A program made the position numbers and the translations under genes. A stretch of DNA of 64,000 nucleotides from Kordia sp. TARA_039_SRF (GTDB lineage Bacteria; Bacteroidota; Bacteroidia; Flavobacteriales; Flavobacteriaceae): assembly GCA_006383075.2 (NCBI GenBank), contig SMNH02000003.1:364496-428495 (forward strand), in the 5' to 3' direction. Positions within the stretch are counted from its first letter, which is position 1, and each line of letters starts with the position of its first letter. Below the pieces are notes generated by a model. That model was given only the letters and a program-made list of their open reading frames with translations, had not been told where the DNA came from and did not search any database. Below, in pieces: positions 55,039 to 64,000 of this stretch.

Positions 55039-56019
55039 ATGAAAAAAACACTTTCATACCTTTTTCTTTCGTTATTGCTCGTTTGTATTTCGTGCGATAA
55101 CGAACCGTATGATGGTGAAATTATTATTGAACAGCCTGTGACTGGCAATCCTACACCAGATTCTGAACCCGATCCGGATCCTGTAGACCCAAATCCTGTC
55201 CCTAGTGCGTCAACACAACTTGCAGATTACGATTATATAAAAACATTCTCTTCTGCGGGAGATGACACAACTTTTAGCACTGATTTTACAATCAACCTAA
55301 ACAATCAGTTTATCTCACAAAATACCATGTTTACCTTTTTAGGTATTACGGTAAATGGTATGAGTACTGTGATTCGTGATGAATTTAGTAGAGTAACACA
55401 AGTACGAACTTTTGTTGACGACGTACTCATCAACAGAACTACGATTTCGTACAATCTCGACAAAATTACAGATATTAGTTATGAAGATTTGGAAGATGCC
55501 TCTGAAAACTTCATCTTTTCATACACACATACCAACAACGCAATAACACGTACTAAAGAAGGAACCAATCGCACAACTAAATTTACGTTTGATACTACTA
55601 CAAACAAACTAGTAGAAAGAGAAACTATGGAAAATGGAACGATTGTCAAAACAGAAAACATTTCGTACGACAGTAATGGAAATATAACCTCAATTGTAAT
55701 TACGGGACAAGATGCAAATACATACACGTATGCACATGACAATAACACAAATCCGCTGCTCAATTCGCTCAACGACTTGTATTTATTTTCCATCTTAAAT
55801 GATGAATACGACGACCAATACGAGCATTGGCAGGCGATGATTTACAGTCCTAATAATGTAACGAGTGTTACTACGCAGCAAGGAAGTTCTAATTTAGACA
55901 TCCAATACGATGCTAACAACAGAATCATCACGCGAAACGGAACTATTTTTACGTCAGTACCCACGGTTTCTAGCGATGTTTCCATTACTATTGACGAAAC
56001 ATTTGAATATATAAACTAA
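55039..56019 (+). CDS. lipoprotein, second of tandem pair
   Basis: A 326-residue lipoprotein with lipobox CISCDNE and an Asp/Pro-rich linker (DSEPDPDPVDPNPVP). Its beta-rich body (RTTISYNLDKITDISYED, FTFDTTTNKLVERE) is parallel to the preceding gene. Ten-base gap. Probable gene duplication. Confidence 0.72.
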   Translation: MKKTLSYLFLSLLLVCISCDNEPYDGEIIIEQPVTGNPTPDSEPDPDPVDPNPVPSASTQLADYDYIKTFSSAGDDTTFSTDFTINLNNQFISQNTMFTFLGITVNGMSTVIRDEFSRVTQVRTFVDDVLINRTTISYNLDKITDISYEDLEDASENFIFSYTHTNNAITRTKEGTNRTTKFTFDTTTNKLVERETMENGTIVKTENISYDSNGNITSIVITGQDANTYTYAHDNNTNPLLNSLNDLYLFSILNDEYDDQYEHWQAMIYSPNNVTSVTTQQGSSNLDIQYDANNRIITRNGTIFTSVPTVSSDVSITIDETFEYIN

Positions 56020-56036
56020 AAAACTACCTCGAATAC

Positions 56037-57296
56037 ATGGAATCCATACAAGCGATCAAACAACGTTTCGGAATCATTGGAAACAATGCTGGACTCAATC
56101 GCGCCATAGAAAAAGCCATGCAAGTAGCGCCAACTGATATTTCTGTATTGGTGACGGGTGAAAGCGGTGTTGGTAAAGAAAGTATTCCAAAAATTATACA
56201 TTCTCTTTCACACAGAAAACACGGAAAATACATTGCTGTCAACTGTGGTGCTATTCCCGAAGGAACGATTGACAGTGAATTATTTGGTCATGAAAAAGGT
56301 GCCTTTACCGGAGCTACACAAACCCGAAATGGTTATTTTGAAGTGGCTGATAACGGAACTATTTTTTTGGATGAAGTGGGAGAATTGCCGCTCACAACGC
56401 AAGTGCGTTTGCTACGTGTGTTGGAAAATGGCGAATTCATCAAAGTCGGTTCGTCTAAAGTGCAAAAAACCAACGTTCGTATTGTGGCAGCAACCAATGT
56501 GAACATGTTTGAAGCTATCAAAAAAGGAAAATTTAGAGAAGATTTATACTATCGTTTAAGCACTGTGGAAATTCATCTTCCGCCGTTGCGTGCGCGAAAA
56601 GATGACATTCATCTTCTATTCCGAAAATTTGCTTCCGACTTTGCCATGAAGTACAAAATGCCTTCTATTCGTTTAAATGAAGAAGCTACTGACATGTTGC
56701 AAAAATATCGCTGGAGCGGAAATATTCGTCAATTGCGAAATGTGGCAGAACAAATTTCAGTACTAGAAGAAAAAAGAACGATTACGGCAGAAACACTACG
56801 TCAGTATTTACCGAACAACACAGGAAACTTGCCTGCGGTTATTGAAAATGAAAAAAGTGACAGTGATTTTAGTTCGGAACGTGAAATTTTGTACAAAGTG
56901 CTTTTCGACATGAAAAGTGATTTAAACGACCTTAAAAAGCTAACGATGGAACTCATGCAAAATGGTGTTTCACAAAAAGTAAAAGACGAAAACGAAAGTT
57001 TGATTCAAAAAATATATGGCGAAGATGACACTGAAGAATTCTTCCATGAAGAAGAAGCTGATACGCCAGTAAAATTATTATCTATTCCTCCAGAAGTGAG
57101 CGTTGTGTCCGAAGATGACAAATATCACTTTGCAGAAGATGTGGAAGAAGAAGAAACGCTTTCGCTACACGATAAAGAATTGGAACTCATCAAAAAAGCA
57201 CTCGAACGCAACAAAGGAAAACGAAAAGCTGCTGCTAAAGAATTAGGAATCTCTGAACGCACGCTCTATCGAAAAATCAAACAATTTGATTTATAA
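56037..57296 (+). CDS. sigma-54-interacting transcriptional activator
   Basis: A 419-residue AAA+ activator without a receiver domain. Walker A region TGESGVGKES, GAFTGA loop, DNGTIFLDEVGELP Walker B, and a Fis-type C-terminal helix-turn-helix (KRKAAAKELGISERTLYRKI). Requires RpoN. Region 250-370 is acidic. It heads a run with lptE, a TPR-like gene and secG. Its target genes are not known. Confidence 0.9.
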   Translation: MESIQAIKQRFGIIGNNAGLNRAIEKAMQVAPTDISVLVTGESGVGKESIPKIIHSLSHRKHGKYIAVNCGAIPEGTIDSELFGHEKGAFTGATQTRNGYFEVADNGTIFLDEVGELPLTTQVRLLRVLENGEFIKVGSSKVQKTNVRIVAATNVNMFEAIKKGKFREDLYYRLSTVEIHLPPLRARKDDIHLLFRKFASDFAMKYKMPSIRLNEEATDMLQKYRWSGNIRQLRNVAEQISVLEEKRTITAETLRQYLPNNTGNLPAVIENEKSDSDFSSEREILYKVLFDMKSDLNDLKKLTMELMQNGVSQKVKDENESLIQKIYGEDDTEEFFHEEEADTPVKLLSIPPEVSVVSEDDKYHFAEDVEEEETLSLHDKELELIKKALERNKGKRKAAAKELGISERTLYRKIKQFDL

Positions 57297-57312
57297 ATAT
57301 CAAGAAATACTT

Positions 57313-57816
57313 ATGAAAAAGATACACATCATTATTACAACACTTGTTATTGCAACAGTTATTGCAGCTTGTGGAAAATATAATTTTACAGGAACAGGTG
57401 ACTTGAATGCAGAAACCTATCAAGTCAACTTTTTCCAAAACAACGCGCCTATCATTGAACCTGGACTTGATAGAGATTTTACCTTAGCTTTACAGGATTT
57501 CATTCTAAACCAAACAAGTTTAGATTTGGTAAGAGCCAATGGCGATTTGATGTATGAAGGTGAAATTGTAGAATATCGCGTATCACCGATGACTGCAACA
57601 GCAAATAACACAGCGGCACAAAACCGATTAACGATAGCCGTACAAGTTCGTTTTACGCACAATAACAGACCAGAAGACGACTTTGACAGAAGATTTTCGT
57701 TCTTTTATGACTATCCGGCAAGCACACAATTGCCTTCAATAAAAAGTACAGCGCATCAAGAAATTTTTGATCGTATCACTCTCGATATTTTCAACGCAAG
57801 TTTAGCAAATTGGTAA
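57313..57816 (+). CDS. lptE: LptE-family LPS-assembly lipoprotein
   Basis: A 167-residue lipoprotein from the ATG at 57313 (MKKIHIIITTLVIATVIAACGKYNF; split here), lipobox AACGK. The YNFTGTG start and C-terminal LDIFNASLANW match the Bacteroidota LptE family. Partner of LptD in LPS export. Overlaps the activator's tail only in the rejected longer frame. Confidence 0.85.
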   Translation: MKKIHIIITTLVIATVIAACGKYNFTGTGDLNAETYQVNFFQNNAPIIEPGLDRDFTLALQDFILNQTSLDLVRANGDLMYEGEIVEYRVSPMTATANNTAAQNRLTIAVQVRFTHNNRPEDDFDRRFSFFYDYPASTQLPSIKSTAHQEIFDRITLDIFNASLANW

Positions 57817-57817
57817 T

Positions 57818-58891
57818 ATGAATATTTCTGATTTTACATACATCCTTCAAAATCCTGTGCATATCAACGCTGCACAAACGGAAGCTATTGCTGCTATTGC
57901 AAAGCAATTTCCGTACTTTCAAGCAGCGCGCGTGGTACATTTAAAAGGACTCAAAAATCAGGACAGTTTTCAATACAATCAACACCTAAAAACTACGGCA
58001 GCGTATACGACTGACCGTAGTATTCTATTCGATTTCATTACATCGAAAACCTTTGATCAACACGAAATTTCGAGTACCATCAAAGAAACGCACAACAATG
58101 TCAACGATATTGACGTCACTGCGGAAGAAGTCGTGGTAAATGAGCATCTTCTTATGGAAGAGGCAATCAAGACAAAAATTCAAGAAGCTGACGCTATTCT
58201 CGATCCAGATTTGTTTCAGCCTAAAGAAATTGAAGTCGAACCTAAACTTAAATCTGAATCTGAACCTGAACTTGAAACTTTAACGGCTGTAGAAACTGAA
58301 ACTCCTGTTGAGACAGAGACGAAAAAATCGAAAAAGAAGCGCAAAAAAGACAAGAAGAAAAAGAAGAAGAACAAAAATAAAAAAGCAACCAAAGAAACAA
58401 CGACAACTGTTGAAACTCCTGAAGAAACCTTACAATTAGGAAAACCGCTATCATTTGAGAAAAGTGAAAAACACTCGTTTGCGGAGTGGCTTCAATTAAC
58501 CAATTTCCAACCGATTGATCGTTCTGACGAAAGTCCAAAAACTATCGCTAACGAAGAAAAAACAACATCAGAAGGCGATGTGAAATCACAAAAAACAGCG
58601 CCAAGCGAAGCAGAAAAACAAAAAAGATTTGCACTGATAGACAGGTTTATAGATAAAAATCCGAAGATTACACCCAAGCCAACACTCGAAAAAACCATCA
58701 ATTTGGCAAGTGAATCAAGCGTAGACCAATCAGTACTAATGACGGAAACATTGGCAAAAGTATATCTGGAACAAAAAAAATATAAAAAAGCAATCAAAGC
58801 TTATGACATTTTAATTTTGAAATATCCAGAAAAAAGTGGTTTCTTTGCAGACCAAATTCGAGCAATAAAAAAATTACAACAAAATAATTAA
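57818..58891 (+). CDS. hypothetical protein with TPR-like C-terminus
   Basis: A 357-residue protein with an N-terminal helical domain, a Glu/Thr-rich stretch, a Lys-rich stretch at about 167-195, and a C-terminal tetratricopeptide-like unit (LAKVYLEQKKYKKAIKAYDILI). Two bases after lptE and six bases before secG. Common in this neighbourhood of Flavobacteriia, function unknown. Confidence 0.75.
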   Translation: MNISDFTYILQNPVHINAAQTEAIAAIAKQFPYFQAARVVHLKGLKNQDSFQYNQHLKTTAAYTTDRSILFDFITSKTFDQHEISSTIKETHNNVNDIDVTAEEVVVNEHLLMEEAIKTKIQEADAILDPDLFQPKEIEVEPKLKSESEPELETLTAVETETPVETETKKSKKKRKKDKKKKKKNKNKKATKETTTTVETPEETLQLGKPLSFEKSEKHSFAEWLQLTNFQPIDRSDESPKTIANEEKTTSEGDVKSQKTAPSEAEKQKRFALIDRFIDKNPKITPKPTLEKTINLASESSVDQSVLMTETLAKVYLEQKKYKKAIKAYDILILKYPEKSGFFADQIRAIKKLQQNN

Positions 58892-58897
58892 TAAACA

Positions 58898-59236
58898 ATG
58901 AGTTCAACTTATTACGTATTTATAGTATTAATCCTTATTGTAGCATTTTTATTAATGCTGGTAATAATGGTGCAGAATCCAAAAGGTGGAGGATTATCAT
59001 CTACTTTTGGCGGCGGTGGAAATCAGCAAATTGGTGGTGTACAAAAAACAACCGACTTTTTAGATAAAAGTACATGGGCGTTAGGAACTATCTTAATTGT
59101 GTTAATCTTAATCACAAACTTTACCAATTTAAGTGCAAACAATCAGCAATCGAAATTGGCTAATAAAAATATTCCGCAAACGGATCAGCCAGCAACAACA
59201 AACGATTCCAATACTACAAACGGACAAGGAGAATAA
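58898..59236 (+). CDS. secG: preprotein translocase subunit SecG
   Basis: A 112-residue two-span protein: VFIVLILIVAFLLMLVIMV, then QNPKGGGLSSTFGGGG (SecG hallmark) and a second segment LGTILIVLILITN, with a Gln/Asn-rich tail. Terminator follows at 59261-59298. Confidence 0.93.
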   Translation: MSSTYYVFIVLILIVAFLLMLVIMVQNPKGGGLSSTFGGGGNQQIGGVQKTTDFLDKSTWALGTILIVLILITNFTNLSANNQQSKLANKNIPQTDQPATTNDSNTTNGQGE

Positions 59237-59260
59237 TTTCTTTGTCGGTTTTAAGCATAA

Positions 59261-59298
59261 AAAAATGCCAGCTTGTCTTATACAAGTTGGCATTTTTT
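59261..59298 (+). terminator. Rho-independent terminator after secG
   Basis: AAAAAATGCCAGCTTGT pairs with ACAAGTTGGCATTTTTT with one G-T type mismatch, loop CTTAT. Strong stem with a T-run. Confidence 0.8.
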
Positions 59299-59399
59299 GT
59301 TTCAGCTTGTCACTATGTCAGCATTCTTACAATGGCATAATTTCTGTCTAATTGGTATGCGTAAATAATCAAACAATTAAAAAATTAAATACAAATAAA

Positions 59400-59678
59400 A
59401 TGAGCAAAGTTAACATCAAACCACTAGCGGATAGAGTTTTGATTGCCCCATTGCCAGCAGAAACAAAAACTGCTTCAGGGCTTTACATTCCAGATTCGGC
59501 ACAGGAAAAACAACAACGTGGAACTGTAGTGGCTGTCGGTCCAGGTAAAAAAGACCAGCCAATGACAGTGAAAGTCGACGACACTGTTTTGTATGGGAAA
59601 TTCTCAGGAACTGAAATCAAGTTCGATGGTGGCGACTACATCATCATGAGAGAAGATGACATTTTAGCAATTATTTAA
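59400..59678 (+). CDS. groES: co-chaperonin GroES
   Basis: A 92-residue protein with MSKVNIKPLADRVLIAP, the mobile loop TASGLYIPDSA and the closing GGDYIIMREDDILAII. Forms the lid on GroEL. The upstream 100 bases likely contain its promoter. Gap of 27 bases to groEL. Confidence 0.95.
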   Translation: MSKVNIKPLADRVLIAPLPAETKTASGLYIPDSAQEKQQRGTVVAVGPGKKDQPMTVKVDDTVLYGKFSGTEIKFDGGDYIIMREDDILAII

Positions 59679-59698
59679 TTTAAAAGAATAACAAACTA

Positions 59699-61343
<1,645 letters not shown>

Positions 61344-61364
61344 TCATTTCATCATATAAAAATC

Positions 61365-61403
61365 AAAAAGCCTTTCGATGTATTCATTTGAAAGGCTTTT
61401 TTT
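61365..61403 (+). terminator. Rho-independent terminator after groEL
   Basis: AAAAAGCCTTTC (61365-61376) pairs with GAAAGGCTTTTTTT (61390-61403) around a 13-base loop. Confidence 0.85.
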
Positions 61404-61500
61404 ATAGTACACAACAAAGAATTTCGCTATTTCTATTGTAACTTTGAGGTATTTGGTATTCTTTTTGTGGAGTATTTTCACACATTAACAACCCACTTTT

Positions 61501-63843
61501 ATGAAAAAAACATCCTTTTTCTTATTGCTTTTAATTGCAAGCATATCCTATATTTCTTATGGACAAACACAAACTAACATTGAAGACGAATACTACTCGT
61601 ACTTCAAACTTCCAAGAGAAGGATTGTTTCTACATCTTAACAAAACCAGCTATTTTAAAGGAGAAGAAATTTGGTTCAAAGGCTATGCGTTTGACCAAAG
61701 AAATCAACTTGCTTCAAAAGGAACCACTAATATTAAAGTTGGCATTTATGATGCAGAAGGAAATCAAGTCAAAAAAGGATTGTACGCCGCAGAGAATGGT
61801 GTTACGTATGGAAATTTTGCAGTAGACTCTATCTTTTCCGCAGGCACGTACTACATCAAAGCGGAAACCAATTGGATGAAAAACTTTAAAGAAGACAATG
61901 CCTTTATCCAAAAAATTGAAATTCTTACCGAAACACAAGCTACCGACGACACCAAAGGCGAAATAGCGAAATACGATTTTCAATTCTTGCCAGAAGGCGG
62001 ACATTTAGTCGCAAACACACTTAGCAACATAGGTTTTAAAGTGATTGACAATAACGGGAAAGGTGTTGTTGCATCAGGAATTGTATATGATGCCGAAAAA
62101 AAGCAAGTCGCTTCGTTTCAAAGCAATACGCTTGGCATGGGGAAATTTCTCCTGAAACCTCAAAAAAACACAAAATACACCGCAGAAATCACATTAAAAA
62201 ATGATTCTATCATCACCACTGATTTGCCAGAAATAAAAGCAACAGGAATTTCGCTAATGCTTCAAAATTCATTAGATGACAAGGTAATTCTCGATTTTAG
62301 CACGAATGAAGAAACGCTGAAAAGCAATGCTGAGAAAGCGTACAAAATTTTAATCCACCAAAGTGGCAAACTCAAAATAGCAGCCTTACAATTTAGCAAT
62401 GTCGAAAAAGCTGTAAGCATTCAAAGAAATCAATTATTTAAAGGCATCAACATCATTACGGTGTTTGACGAAAAAAAGAATCCAGTTTTAGAACGTATCT
62501 TTTTTAACGATTACGGTATCAAAAAATCAAAAATTAATGCTGTAAAACTTAACAAGATTAAAGATTCTATCATTCTTTCCGTAAATGAATTGAATTTAAA
62601 CGAAAGCGCCAATGTCAGCATTTCAATTTTACCTGAAGAAACCGAAGCGTATCAGCCGAAACACTCGATAATTTCTGCGTTTTATCTAAAACCGCATGTA
62701 AAAGGTTTTATAGAAAATCCGAAGTATTATTTCGAGAATATGAATAAAAAGAAAAAATATGAGTTGGATATTTTACTGCTTACGCAAGGATGGAGTCGCT
62801 ACGATTGGAAGAATATTTTTGACAAGAAACCCTTAACAACACATCGTTTTGAGAACGGAATTACCATTTCCGGACGTGTCAATCGCCCAGCTACAGGTGT
62901 AAAACAATTGTTTTTACACGCAACAAAAAAGCAGCCCGCAAAGTTTATAGATTTAGATGAAAATCAAAAATTTAAACTCACCAATTTCTTTTTAGAAGAA
63001 GAGGAAGATGTGCGTTTTTCCTATATCAGCGAGAAAGGCGCGTTAAAAAAACCAAGCATGTACTTGAGCTTTCAAATTTCGAATGAAGAAGATAAACTTT
63101 CCGAAAGCTATTTGAACGAAACAAAAAAAATTCAATCAAAATTAACCGATTTCACAGTTCCTAAAGATTTTTTCTACGAAAAGGCAGAGGCACTCGATAC
63201 TGTTGTTTTAAAAGCTGAAAAGGAAAAACCAAAGTTCAACGACCTTTTTTTGAGAGATCCAACCGTCCTTGAAATTACACTAGAAGAATACAATCGGTAC
63301 ACAAGTGTCGTGCAATATCTGAATTTTAACGGTTTCAACGCAACTGAAGATATGGGACGTGTTTCTATTTCATCAAGAATTGCTCAAGGTGGCACACCAG
63401 CAGTATTTTTTAACGATGTGCGATTGCGTGATTTTAGTATTCTGTACAATATGTCTTTGGCAGAAGTTGAACGTATTGTAACCGATCGATACAGTGTTGT
63501 TCCCACAACGCAAGGACGTAGTACTGGTGTCGTCAAAATATATTCTCGTAGAACTCCTTTATTTCCTAAAGGCGGAAATACTGCTGTATACTTATCGGCA
63601 CAATCGCCTGAAACCTTTGAAACAGGCAAAAAATATTATGCGCCAAAATATGCTTCGTATTTGAATCCTATCTTTCAAAAATACGGAACCATTTCGTGGC
63701 AGCCGATGGTAGAACTCAACACAAAAAACGCAACTGTTTTTAAAATTTACGACACGTATACCAAAAATATCACGCTACTTATTGAAGGTATTTCAGAAAG
63801 CGGACAGTTGATTTCGGAGCAAAAAACTATCAAAGTTCGCTAA
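61501..63843 (+). CDS. surface protein with TonB-plug-like C-terminal region
   Basis: A 780-residue exported protein; signal peptide ends ISYGQ (residue 21). The first 250 residues have the repeated macroglobulin-like beta domains (FLHLNKTSYFKGEEIWFKGYAF; KVGIYDAEGNQVKKGLY, segments) known in Bacteroidota surface proteins. Residues about 590-700 look like a TonB receptor plug (LRDPTVLEITLEEYNRYTS, VFFNDVRLRDF; YNMSLAEVERI). No barrel follows. Related to MG2/plug proteins of unknown substrate. Another such gene may begin at 63989. Confidence 0.72.
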   Translation: MKKTSFFLLLLIASISYISYGQTQTNIEDEYYSYFKLPREGLFLHLNKTSYFKGEEIWFKGYAFDQRNQLASKGTTNIKVGIYDAEGNQVKKGLYAAENGVTYGNFAVDSIFSAGTYYIKAETNWMKNFKEDNAFIQKIEILTETQATDDTKGEIAKYDFQFLPEGGHLVANTLSNIGFKVIDNNGKGVVASGIVYDAEKKQVASFQSNTLGMGKFLLKPQKNTKYTAEITLKNDSIITTDLPEIKATGISLMLQNSLDDKVILDFSTNEETLKSNAEKAYKILIHQSGKLKIAALQFSNVEKAVSIQRNQLFKGINIITVFDEKKNPVLERIFFNDYGIKKSKINAVKLNKIKDSIILSVNELNLNESANVSISILPEETEAYQPKHSIISAFYLKPHVKGFIENPKYYFENMNKKKKYELDILLLTQGWSRYDWKNIFDKKPLTTHRFENGITISGRVNRPATGVKQLFLHATKKQPAKFIDLDENQKFKLTNFFLEEEEDVRFSYISEKGALKKPSMYLSFQISNEEDKLSESYLNETKKIQSKLTDFTVPKDFFYEKAEALDTVVLKAEKEKPKFNDLFLRDPTVLEITLEEYNRYTSVVQYLNFNGFNATEDMGRVSISSRIAQGGTPAVFFNDVRLRDFSILYNMSLAEVERIVTDRYSVVPTTQGRSTGVVKIYSRRTPLFPKGGNTAVYLSAQSPETFETGKKYYAPKYASYLNPIFQKYGTISWQPMVELNTKNATVFKIYDTYTKNITLLIEGISESGQLISEQKTIKVR

Positions 63844-63988
63844 TATTTGTATGTCGTATCGTATTTTAAATCTCCAAAAAATAATTTAAGCATTAAAAGC
63901 AACTTTTATCATTATAGTGCCTCAACATGTTTTATGTTGGTATTGTTTTTGTGACTGATATATCAAACATTAAAACCATCACTACATT

Positions 63989-64000
63989 ATGAAAAAAAGT
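63989..64000 (+). CDS. start of a gene truncated by the window edge
   Basis: ATG AAA AAA AGT at the end of the window looks like the start of a Lys-rich signal peptide, as in the preceding surface protein. Only four codons are visible, so identity cannot be given. Confidence 0.3.

Overview
The right-hand part of the window (about 35.7-64 kb) is ordinary chromosome of a gliding marine-type member of Flavobacteriaceae (Bacteroidota). It carries gldK-gldL-gldM-gldN, the type IX secretion and gliding core, next to an arginase-fold gene and topA. It also has ECF sigma factor genes, LVIVD lipoprotein, miaB, lptE, secG, groES-groEL and SusC/TonB-like surface proteins. The DNA is AT-rich and the genes mostly lack Shine-Dalgarno sequences. 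A Kordia-like genus is possible, but this is an inference that I cannot confirm from the sequence alone.

The left-hand part (1-35.7 kb) is a mosaic genomic island. It stops at the 3' end of an initiator tRNA-fMet gene (35734-35806, minus strand), a classical integration site, and it runs off the left edge of the window. It has five blocks. (a) 1.2-14.7 kb is a Bacteroidota-style mobilizable element: an excisionase-like HTH protein, a TraG/TraD-type coupling ATPase, a large MOBF (TrwC/TraI-like) relaxase-helicase, an operon of unknown membrane, coiled-coil and secreted proteins, and a short tyrosine recombinase. A reverse-strand cargo pair with a TIR-like domain (6.1-7.95 kb) sits inside it. 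(b) 14.8-24.9 kb looks transferred from a proteobacterium. It has ccdAB, two parDE pairs, SSB, ArdC antirestriction protein, a truncated N6-methylase-like protein, an M48-like metallopeptidase and a large serine recombinase. Three of its operons have near-consensus sigma-70 -35/-10 boxes, and many genes have clear Shine-Dalgarno sequences, unlike the flanking Bacteroidota genes. (c) 25.0-25.75 kb and 32.7-33.2 kb are pieces typical of Bacteroidota mobile elements: a small conserved hypothetical protein and a RadC/JAB-domain protein. (d) 25.8-32.2 kb is a reverse-strand antagonism cassette: an 1144-aa protein of unknown family, an 866-aa toxin whose C-terminus is a colicin E-type HNH DNase, and a matching colicin-type immunity protein. 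(e) 33.5-35.7 kb is a two-gene operon of an NdpA/YejK-like nucleoid-associated protein and a membrane protein, possibly defensive.

The most interesting candidate system is the 25.8-32.2 kb cassette. A recognisable DNase bacteriocin domain and its immunity protein are attached to a long non-colicin N-terminus, preceded by a large partner gene without a signal peptide or recognisable family. Secondary candidates are the TIR-like pair, the metallopeptidase locus and the NdpA/membrane-protein pair.

Functions of named families rest on motifs read by eye. No database search was run. Start codons were moved from the longest reading frame where a motif, ribosome site or overlap supported it.
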